From: Oscheius tipulae
Lineage: Eukaryota; Nematoda; Chromadorea; Rhabditida; Rhabditidae
Direction: 5' to 3'
Length of the DNA stretch: 64,000 bases
NCBI GenBank assembly: GCA_037178975.1
Contig: JASJZH010000005.1
Span: 5,952,001-6,016,000, forward strand
The notes under the pieces are model-generated. The model had not been told where the DNA came from, ran no database searches, and worked only from the letters and a program-made list of their open reading frames with translations. The position numbers and the translations under genes were made by a program. Each line of letters starts with the position of its first letter. The stretch's first letter is position 1. Of this stretch, positions 46,734-56,449 are shown piece by piece.

Positions 46734-48706
46734 TGCTGAAAGATTCGGATAGACAGATGGTCAGACGAGATTAAAAAGAGAGGCTCGAAGACGAGTTCAA
46801 GATGGGGAATTGGAGCGCGACTACGTATAAATGCATAGATTTCGAGAGACAAAGCAGATAAATTACTCGAAATGGTCATATTTTGACCTCATTTACAAAG
46901 TGAGAAAGAAAAACAGCGATAAAGATAATGATTGTCAAACTTTCAAAACTGGACCAATCTATTTTTCTGCCAAATATTACAAAAATTCAAAGATAACATC
47001 CGCCAAAGTATAAGTAAATCGTCTGTACGGATCGCAAGTTCGATTTTTTGTTCAATGCTGTCAAGGTGAGAAGAAATTTCTGTCGAGAAAGAACAGAAAG
47101 AAATAGAAACATGACATAAGAGACCACACGTGGCTTGTTGATTGTTTACATTCTCCGATGAAGACCTCGTGGTTTTCGACGAGAGCCAAAAGAAACACAA
47201 TATTCGGACTAGACAGCTGCCGAGACAACAAGAGGAAGTCTCAAATTGATAACTGTGCACTTTCCGCGAAATTTTCATGCGGCGATAAAATGGTCCGATT
47301 GTCATTCGTTAGCAGCTGCCAAGAGAAGGCGGGCCAAGTAGGGCAGAAAACAAAAACTGCGAGACAGACGAATGGGGTCACGTAAAGGCATGATTTGACC
47401 AATAAAATGACGTCAATTTGTTTGAAAACACGCTTTAAGAGATATCGCGTAAACAAGGGCTGCTTGGTGAGAAGTCTGGCAGCTGCTGGAGGGCAATTTC
47501 ACTTTTTTGAATAGGAACATATTGAAAGAAAATTTCGCCTCATTTTGGAAGAAAAGGGGGAGGAGAATAAGAAACGAACGGGCTAAATGACGCTAGAAAT
47601 GGTAATACTTGGGCCTCGTTCTTTTTCGTTTCCCACAACTTTTTCTGCTCCAGAATTTTCTTAGTCGTCCTTTAAGTTAGCCGAACGAAGAAAGAATCCA
47701 ATCTAATTTTCTACTTTCCTCAAAATAAAGTGGTTATTTGCGACATTTTTCAAGTTAATCTGTTGCTTACTCTATTTTGCCTTGAAACAATATTTTGGAG
47801 GGAGAAAACGTCAAATCCCGTGAGAAAATGATGAAGAACAACGAGAAATATTAAAATCGTGAAGAAAGTTAAAAAGCCCGCCAAAAAGAAAAAGCCGTTT
47901 GAATGAACGGGGCCACCAGCTGAAGTATTACCAGTTTTTTAAACGTTTAATATACGTTTGCCTATGTGCACCTATGTTTCAGTCTGGCAGGGGAAGGTGG
48001 ACCATATTGTGATTGACAGAACATCTTGTAAGGAAAAAGGTGGAAGACACACACAGGATTTTACACGCTATTATTCTTCTAGTATCTAGTACTGAAACGT
48101 GGTAGAAAAATCACTGGGCCGGCCCGGCCCGTTCCTATACATAGCAGGGACAACATTGACGGCGACAGCTATCACGATGATTACGGTGATGACGACAAGG
48201 GCCACAATAGCCATTCAGATCCAAGCGTACATCGTAGCCACAGTTGCAAACTGAAGGCACATTTATTACTCCAGCAGTAATTAAGAAACATTACTTGACA
48301 GAAAATTTCCTTTCAAATCCAGCTCAGTTCTGCGATGCTGTCTGTAAATCTTGCACTTCGTCGACAGTCTTCTTCTGTTCTTCTCCTACAGCAAAAAATA
48401 CAGAAAATGATAGAGACACTTTTCTGGGGAGCCGAATTATGTCTTCAAATATTTCCCCTGCCACAATCGACTCTCTCCGTTCAAAATCGACTTACTTCTC
48501 TTCACTATTCAGTATGCTGATCCCCGGCGATTGTTTTCCATGTCCGGTCCTCGATTTCCCATGCCGGGAGCCGAGAACAGAACACTAGGCGACCAACACA
48601 TATGACCTTCTCCCGCTTCTTTTAAGTCATTACACCACCTCTCTCAGACTCTCGAAACGGCCTCTCCTTTCTTCTCACTACTAGCCCACATTTTCAGCCC
48701 AAAACA
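46734..48706. other. Intergenic region between PS synthase and SLC23 with one smORF
   Basis: About 2 kb separates two divergent genes. The only coding candidate is the 42-codon membrane smORF at 48086-48214 on the minus strand. A TGACGTCA occurs at 47408-47415. The sequence is otherwise A/T-rich with no recognised repeat or RNA gene. The right end holds the acceptor ACATTTTCAG (48688-48697) just upstream of the SLC23 start. Confidence 0.5.
48086..48214 (-). CDS. Single-pass membrane micropeptide candidate (42 residues)
   Basis: An uninterrupted ATG-to-TAG frame encodes MAIVALVVITVIIVIAVAVN followed by a 22-residue polar tail with Gly, Pro and Tyr. The first 23 residues are a strong transmembrane helix, which random sequence rarely gives. 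About 30 nt upstream lies a TGCCTTCAG acceptor-like site on the same strand, and a five-codon ORF ending in TGA immediately precedes the start. Composition fits a type III or tail-exposed membrane micropeptide; no family is recognised. Upstream exons may exist. Evidence is sequence composition only. Confidence 0.4.
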   Translation of the reverse strand: MAIVALVVITVIIVIAVAVNVVPAMYRNGPGRPSDFSTTFQY

Positions 48707-51700
48707 ATGAGAAATAGTCTTCAGCTGGGAGTGAATGAGATTCCCAGATGGAGTGACGCCATCCTCTTCGGGTTCCAGGTTTAACTCTTATTGAGAACAG
48801 AACCTGAACAGTGTTTAGCAAGCAATGATAAGTACGCCCGGCTTCCTTGTTTATCCTATTCTGGTATCAGAGGTGGTCTGTGCTGGCTCTGCTACTCTAT
48901 CCCTCAGAGTTCAGTTGATTGCGGCGACTTTCGTAGCCTGTGGACTGGCAACACTACTCCAAACGAAACTGGGTATAAGGTAATCTACTGAATGTATGTT
49001 CTGAAGAGCTCTTCAGACTTCCGATCCTACAAGGTCCATCCATTGCCTTCTTGCCGCCTCTCCTCGTTTACAAAAATCAACACTCGTGTGGGTTTGGAGA
49101 ATCGGATCACGTGGATTCAGAGGAGTGGAGAGGACGACTCAATGAAGTACAGTAAATATACTTTTAGCGTATATCCTTTCAATGGGGCTTGCCACTATCA
49201 AACAGCTGCTTGACTTTGACCGAAAGAGAGTCAAGGCTCTAAGACCCATAGACCAAGAACCTTGAGTCCCTCCTAATAATAGGTATGACTATTCCCTAAA
49301 GAGTTTTGCGAACTGTTGATGTTCGTTTCTTGATGACTAAATCAAAAAACCAGACCTCGAACCAAAAGAGGAAGTCATCCCGTTTCGAAGAAGAATAACA
49401 CTAGGTCGGGTGCCAAAGATGTCGGTGTAAAGTGACATCGCCCGCAACCAGAATGTTCCAACCACGCGATTTTTAAAGATTTTGATGAGAAAAAGAATAA
49501 CGAATAAGTTTCAGATAGCCGGCAGTCTAATGGCAGCTTCTTGTGTATTTCTTCTTGTCGGGATTACAGGCTTGGCAGGGGTTTTTGCCAAATTAATTGG
49601 CCCTGTGACTATCACACCTCTCATGTTGCTCTTGTCTATCTCAATAATGCCCACGATTGAGGAGAAGCTCAGTATTCATTGGATTTCCATCGTGTGGGTT
49701 AATGGTCAAGTTACTTACAGACATTCTCAGAATGCTCCTCAGTGTCGGGCTTATGTCAATCTACCTAGAAGCTATTGTCATCAGGCTACCCTATTCAAAT
49801 CGAAAAATCCGCCTCTTCGGACAGTTCCCCTATCTCTTGAGTATCACCTGGGTTTGGCTACTTTGTGCCTTCCTGACTGTGACTGACATTGAGACCAAAG
49901 ACAGTCCAATCCGAACGGACAGGAATCTGACAATCACTGATCCCAGTTGGTTCAATCTGCCTCATCCAGGTAAGAATTCAGTTGATTCGAAGAGAATAGT
50001 TGCTACATAGGAATGTTTGGAGTTCCTCGCTTCAACTCAGGTCTCTTTGTGGGTTACGTGGCATCCGCTCTGGCAGCAGTGGTCGAGAATCTGGGAAACT
50101 ACAATCTGTTGGCCAGAGTCACCAGACAAAGACCTCCTCCCAAGGAAACTGTCAGTCGAGGCATCCTCGTTGAAGGTATGTCTCCAGAGATATGTTGAAA
50201 CTTCTTCAGGACTCGGAAGTCTTCTCTCCTCGTCCATGGGGATTGGAACAGCTGTGACCACTGACTCTCAAAACATTGCTTTAATACATTTTACTAAGAT
50301 ATGACCCTTTATCCTGTCCCTTTAATTAATTTTCTAGGTTGCAAGTCGTCGAACAATGGAACTGGCTGGACTATTCCTCGTCTTTCTCGGCGTCTTTACT
50401 AAATGTGCCGCTTTGTTGGCCACAATTCCCGAAGCTCTAGTAGGTGGAATGTTGTGTATGGGAGTCGCCATGATTGCCGGAGTCTCAATCAGTAACCTGC
50501 AGTTGGTTGATCTCAGCAAGTCGAGGAATCTGTCCATTATTGGACTCTCGCTGATGATCGGGCTGATTGTGCCAAGACACGTGGATAAGAGCCCAATCAG
50601 CTTTGGGATAAACGGCCAACTGGACGACATCGCCAATATGCTGTTGAGCATCAAAATGCTGGTTGGAGGAATGGTAGCTGTCTTCCTCGACAATACTGTA
50701 CCGGGTGAGTCCAGGCGTTTACTGGTCGACACCAATGTCATTTACACTAGACATGATCTAAATTTGAACTTGGAAGTATTCCGACGCTTTTATTGCATAA
50801 CGAAAATATATTATATATTAGGAACATTAGTTTGCCAAAAATGATACGAAATGGCACAGGTTGCATGAGAGCGATCACTGTAAGTTCAAGATAAATCAAG
50901 GGACCGCCATAAGACTTTAAAAGATCACAAAGAGTGACAGGATTCGGAGAGCCATTAGAATCATCATTGTATGAAGAATAGTCCAGGGGAGAAATTGGTC
51001 AGGCGGATCAATTTGTTCGAGGAAATCAGAGAGCGTTCAGATGGTGATGTACAGCTTGTGCCTTCTGTGATATTTGAAGATCACAAGACACATTCTGTCT
51101 GTTCAGCACAAAAATAATATCTATTGTGATGTCGATCATAGACTGGGCATATTACGGATGAGCAGCGCTCTGATGGCGTTGGTAGATGTAGCATCCGTTG
51201 ATGGTTCCTCCATGTTCATTTTGGTCCTCCTTCGAAACTAGCTCAATGATAGAACCTTTGAAATTCCAACTGTCGCACCTCCGATGCTAAAAATGACTTT
51301 GAACGAAGGGGCACCGTGAGTACTGCTGAGAAATGTGCTAGAACCTACTTGTACCTGGTAACAGTTCCTGTATCAGAAAGACGACGTACCGATAGATACT
51401 CAAACAAGTCCAAGCATCCTCCAGACGATAAGAATCCAATCCAGCTACAACTTTGGGCTTCTATAACTCAGTTGGATCTTTCAAACGAAGCAGCTGTGCT
51501 AGAACCTACTTGCGACTTCAGCAATATCAAAATCAAATCCGATCCTTTGAAGCCTATAAAGGAGCTCATATACGCCTTAGCGCAGTAGGATGGGCTAATG
51601 CTTTGGAGAAAACATTCAATCCTCAACGAACAAAAACAGTACGAACGGTATGCTACTTTTACGAAGAGCAGTTGATGTCTGTCTCTTTATTCATGTTAAG

Positions 51701-52114
51701 AGATATCCAAAATAAGAGTTGACAAGTTGAGTCGAAAGAGACTCAAACAGTTCAAGTTGCAAAAAGGTCAGCAGATCTCCCCCATTTCATTAGTTGTTCA
51801 ATTTAATCGGAGAAAAGACTCTCAACGCCGTCCACAACCTTCAAAGTACTTGTTTTGTCTCTGCCAATCGCTTAATCACAAACTACAAATACTTTACAGG
51901 CGCGACACCAGCAGAACGTGGAATACAGAAGGTCGAGAAGGACATTCTTGAAGATTTTGACGAGGATGCTTATGCCTTCAGAGGATCTTTGGGAAGGTTG
52001 GAAGAATTCTTGCCTTACCCTCTCACCCAGTTCAGATTCCTCCAAAGCTGTCCGCCTCTGCCCTTCCTTCCAAAAGAAGTTGTGGACGAGACGACAAGTA
52101 GGACATTCGTCTAG
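48707..52114 (+). CDS. SLC23 / nucleobase-ascorbate transporter family protein
   Basis: Nine exons (48707-48778, 48819-48979, 49017-49146, 49515-49693, 49731-49969, 50011-50175, 50210-50298, 50338-50704, 51900-52114) give 538 residues, within the family range (about 550-650). These 14-helix membrane proteins import ascorbate or nucleobases with Na+ or H+. Conserved blocks: QAMISTPGFLVYPILVSE, RLPILQGPSIAFLPPLLVY, AKLIGPVTITP, VVENLGNYNLLAR, GIGTAVTTDSQNIALIHFTK, VASRRTMELAG. The NAT signature QNxGxxxxT reads QNIALIHFT, with Ala for Gly. The exon end at 50298 meets ATATGA rather than GT; the following exon (GTTGCAAGTCGT) keeps the frame. Intron 8 is 1.2 kb. The ATG follows TTTTCAG by ten bases. 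Substrate cannot be assigned. An SDR gene follows after 242 nt. Confidence 0.9.
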
Positions 52115-52356
52115 ACCCCATGTGATCTCCCAATTCTGTGTTATTTTGATTCATGCACGTGCTTTAGCGAATGAAGACTCTTTCAGATTTTGTTTTGATC
52201 AATTCATGGAATGGGTATCTCGAAGAGGTCTTGTTTAGCGAAATGTGATTAGAAGGGAATCGTCTCAACAAACAAGCGTGTGATAAGACTACTCTTGCTC
52301 CAAGCCACTCTCTCCCGACCAACAACTGTTCTCATTGATCTTTCGACTCTTTTCTG

Positions 52357-53713
52357 ATGGCTAACGAGATAGTTGATGGAATAGTGCTCTGGTTCAATGT
52401 CTTCTACATTGCTATCGTCGCCTTCTTCAAGGCCTTTCTGCCACAGGGAGTACTGCCGAGGAAGTCGGTCAAAGGTGGGTTGTCTGTGTTTCTTTGGGTA
52501 CTAATGTATATAAATCGCAACTCTTCAAAAGCTCGAGCCATCCAGTTACAATGTCTCCCCTGACCTATCCGATGGCTTTTTGTCCCTAGACGTTCTCGAC
52601 CCAAAACTGAATCCTTACAGGTCAAACAGTTCTCGTAACTGGTGCTGGAAGTGGTATTGGTCGCTTAACAGCCTACGAGTTTGCGAAGCTAGGAGCTACC
52701 GTAATCTTGTGGGACGTCAACGGAAAGGGAAACGAGGAAACCAAGCTGAAGATTGAGAAATCTGGTGGCAAAGCGCATGCCTTCACTGTGGACCTGTCCA
52801 AGAGAGAAGAAATCTACGAGACTGCTGACAAGGTCAAGAATGGGTTTGGCGAAGTCGACATTCTAGTCAACAATGCCGGAGTCGTGTCTGGTCAGTTTTG
52901 TGAATGATTCCAAAAATAAGGGGCAGTGTAGGAAGAAACTTATTGGACTGTACTGACGAGCAGATCGAAAGAACAATGGCTGTAAACACGACTGCTCATC
53001 TCTGGACCGTCAGAGCATTTTTACCCGGTATGCTCCAGAAGAACAATGGCCACATTGTAACTATTGCTTCGATTGCCGGAAAGATCGGAGCGCCGCAGAT
53101 GGTCAGTCAGTTTGGTTGTGTATTCGTAAATGTTCGTCCTCTTACGCTGTCTATATCAATATCCTGTACCCTTGTTACAATATCCAAGAGTTATGGGGTT
53201 GCAGTAGCTGATTCTGTCACAAGAGAGAAACACTTTCATCCTCTTCATTATCCAATAGCTCCTTTCCAGGTGGACTACTGTACTTCCAAGTTTGGAGCTG
53301 TGGGCTTCCACGAATCCCTGACGCTCGAGCTGGAAACTCTTGGAGCTACTGGTGTTAAGACTACGGTCGTCTGTCCCTACTTCATCGACACCGGCATGTT
53401 CAACGGATTCAAGACTCTGTACTCATTAAGGCTTTTTACCAATCACTTCGACTCATTCAGAAATACGTCTCTGATCCCTCCTCTGACCCCTGACTACGTT
53501 GTGACCTGCATAATGGAAGCCGTCTTGACCAATGCTCAAGAGGTCGTCATTCCGAAGGCTTGCTACGTTATGGCTGCTGCTCCGACGTGAGTTTTATCTG
53601 ATGTAAAGGAGAAACAAATTTTTAGAATGCTTCCAGCGGCCGCCTTGCGTCTTATTGGTTCGGCTCTGGGTATTGGCGACTGCATGAGAGATTTCAAGGG
53701 TCGACAGAAGTAG
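52357..53713 (+). CDS. Short-chain dehydrogenase of the SDR16C (RDHE2/RDH10) type
   Basis: Six exons (52357-52474, 52621-52890, 52932-53101, 53270-53418, 53461-53586, 53626-53713) give 306 residues, the family's usual length. An N-terminal membrane anchor (about 6-28, IVLWFNVFYIAIVAFFKAF) precedes the Rossmann fold. TGAGSGIG (46-53) binds the NAD(P) cofactor, and NNAG stabilises the sheet. The catalytic Tyr189 and Lys193 are in DYCTSKFG, preceded by a Ser in TIASIAGKIG. The C-terminus has a second hydrophobic patch, typical of ER or lipid-droplet SDR16C enzymes acting on retinoids or long-chain alcohols; the substrate here is inferred only at family level. Intron phases all agree. It lies 242 nt behind the SLC23 stop on the same strand. 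Confidence 0.92.
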
Positions 53714-53912
53714 GCTGTTAACGGATACGCCCGCTGATATAATGTTTTTTTTAAGTAACTCATCAAACAGACATGAATTTATTAATACATAGCTAAAGGG
53801 AAAGAAAGTAAATCTAGTGACAGTTAGGATTGGGAGTAAAAGAAATAAAGTGTATGTGAAATAACTAACCGAAAAGATCACCGGTAACATGGACTTACCC
53901 AGGGACAAAAAA

Positions 53913-55890
53913 TCATGAGGTACCGAAACGGATTTTCAAACGGATGGCTGGACGGGGCGATTCCGGAGGAAGAGGAGGGTCTTGTGATGAACCTGGCGTG
54001 TCCTCGTGGCGTTCCTTTTCTTTCTTGTGCTTCTTTTTCTTGTGCTTGTGACGCTTCGTCTAAAGTTGACAAGGAATAGATAGCTTTATATGAAAAATAG
54101 TACCTTCGGACTGCCAACAGTTGTTATAGACTCGGCAGATTGCGCTGTTCCGGCAGGCGACGGCTCTCCGCTCATACTCGCTCTCGCTATTTTGATCTTC
54201 AGCGGCGCCAATGTTCCGTACTGAACGATGAGAGCAATTAGAAGGTTTTACTACATGAAACTTACAGGCAGCTCGCTCGTCGACGGCTCCTGTTTGATTA
54301 TCCTGTAGGTGTGCTCTGACGTCGACGGTGTAGCGGGGGCTGGCGAAGGAAAAGGCTCGTGAATCGATTCCCTGATGAAATCAAACGCCTAAAAGTCATT
54401 TTTCTGTGATTTCAAGGAAGACTGAACCTTTTGAAGTTCCGTATCCAACTCGGCATGGAATGTGAAAGCGCTCCTCAAGATGGCCAGTTGGGCAACACGA
54501 CGCGGTGACAGATCCCGCGTGTAGGTCTCGTTAAGAGACTCGTGATTTAATGTCGACAGTCTTGGAGTAGGCAGAGGCGGTGGAATGAAGGCTCGAGACG
54601 GAGGAGCAGCAGCCATTCCTGTGTGTATCGCTATCATTGGGGGACGATGATCTAAACATCATTTCGGCTCAATAAATTGCGTAATAAACTCACTTTGAGC
54701 GAGAGCCGCTCCCGTGATGATCAGTGGCGGGACAGGAGCGAGAAGACGACTCGTCGTAGACTGGCTGCTCGGCGGTGTGGACACATTCTCTCGCGGTCGT
54801 TTCCGTTTCTTGAACTGCGGTAAGATGTTGACGGAGGCTTGAGAAGATGGACGCGACTCCGTGAAATCCGCTTGAGAGGCACTCCGAGACAGCGAGACAC
54901 GGGAGTCGGGACGAGATGGAGGAGCTATCGCCTTCGGCTTGAGTCGTTCGATTCCAAGCGATGTGGCCGAAAAGGAGCAGAAGTCCGGGAAGGTTTCACG
55001 TTGTCTGTAGATTTAATTGTAACAAAAAAAAGAAGGACGACAAACGGTTTCAACGTCTCCGTACTGCTGCTGGCCACTATCGTCTGATCCGGCACATAGA
55101 TCGGAGGCGCCCAGGCTGGCAAATAGTCCGGTTGTTCCGTCGATGGCGCTATCTGTGCCACCTTCGCCAGCTTTTTCGGCTGTTTCGCGGGGAATTCAGG
55201 GATCTGAGAGTGATGCCTAGACTGAGCTCCACATGAGCATCAGACTCACCAATCGTGGTGATATCGGCCTGTTTTGGCGCATGTACTCGTTCACCTCGCT
55301 CAAATCAACCGACATCTTGTCATAGGCGAACTCGACGTCTGTTACCGCCACAGACGCTCTTCCAGCTAGAATTTTGTAATTATCAATTGGAAAAATATCA
55401 AACTACCGTGATCTGAGATGAATCGGACCTTTTCACACATCTTGCTCACGTAACGAACAGCCAAATCCGAGAGCAGATCCATTGTCGTGTGTGTGCCGTG
55501 AGTGAAGCCCAATTGATTCATTAGACGAGCCGTTGCTACGTCTACCTGCAACATTTGACTAGACACTGTCATTTCACACCGTTTTCATCTATAATGCTCA
55601 TCTAACTACAAAACGATGGAGAGGATTGCTGCGTCTAGGGACACGACGTCAAAATGGAAGTATATCCTAGAGGCTCAAGATCTAAACATCGTTTGTATAC
55701 CTTTTCATGGTTTTCGACTCGTTTCCCTCCATTTACTGCATAAAATATGACGGTTGCTATTTTTTTTTCGAGAAAAACAAAACAATTTCAAGCTACTTCT
55801 AAGATAGAAAACGGAACTTGGGCCAAAACTAACCTCATTTCTTGCGACATGCTCCGCAGCGTTGCCACGGGTCGCATTTCTGGAGTTCAT
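53913..55890 (-). CDS. TAF3-like TFIID subunit (histone fold, no PHD finger)
   Basis: Nine exons (55890-55834, 55545-55407, 55365-55250, 55203-55046, 55004-54694, 54651-54428, 54388-54266, 54220-54104, 54059-53913) give 463 residues. A Bromo_TP histone fold covers about 20-100 (VDVATARLMNQLGFTHGTHT, VTDVEFAYDKMSVDLSEVNE), followed by IPEFPAKQPKK and TEQPDYLPAWAPP, the arrangement seen in TAF3 (where PDYLPP follows the fold). The rest is Pro/Ser rich with a Lys-rich run (KRHKHKKKKHKKEKE) and ends PAIRLKIRFGTS. Animal TAF3 proteins usually end with a PHD finger that reads H3K4me3; none is present before the stop. TAF8 or SPT7-like alternatives share the fold but fit the flanking motifs less well. 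The ATG lies just after CCTTAG. The TRAPPC9 stop is 559 nt upstream on the same strand. Confidence 0.72.
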
Positions 55891-56449
55891 CGCCTAAGGA
55901 GCCAGTTTTTCGGCTCTAAAACTCTATTGTTGCAAATGGCATAAGAAACAAGAGGTAGATTAATGAGAGAACATCGTTGAAAAAACAGAAAACAGTATAA
56001 AATCTCTTTATAACTCTGTATACATGTTATCACAGCTTCTTATAGTACAGGCAGCGAAAGACAAAATGTAATCCCAATGCAAAGCAGGAAAATATTACAC
56101 GTCACGGGTTTTGAGGGCTGTGACGAATAAATAAAATGCGTTTTTGATTATGGAGTCTGGGCAGGGTCTTTTTGACCTCGTTAACACAAAATTATGCAGA
56201 AAATTTCAAGACGTCAACGGGAACGAATCACTTTTTAGCAGAGCTTTTCAGTTTAAAACATTTGAATACACATCTGAACCCGCACATATATTTCAAATTT
56301 ACGTTACAGCGTGATTCTGGCGGGAAAAACTATTTTTCTATGCGGATTTCTGTTGATTGTCTTTTTTTGGTGTTTTTTTAGCTGTGGAAATCGATAGAAC
56401 AAGCAAGAAATACTTAATTGTTCCCCGTGCGCAAAGCTGACCAGTTACT
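55891..56449. other. Gap between TRAPPC9 and TAF3-like genes
   Basis: This 559-nt stretch between two minus-strand genes shows no exon, RNA gene or repeat I can support. It is A/T-rich and includes the acceptor-like CCTTAG three bases before the TAF3-like start codon. The spacing is longer than typical for an operon but does not exclude one. Confidence 0.5.

Noticed and set aside
49694-49730. Apparent +1 frameshift or 16-nt micro-intron in SLC23
   Set aside because: A canonical 37-nt GT-AG intron (49694-49730) restores the conserved HW...YL spacing and the frame, so no frameshift is needed.
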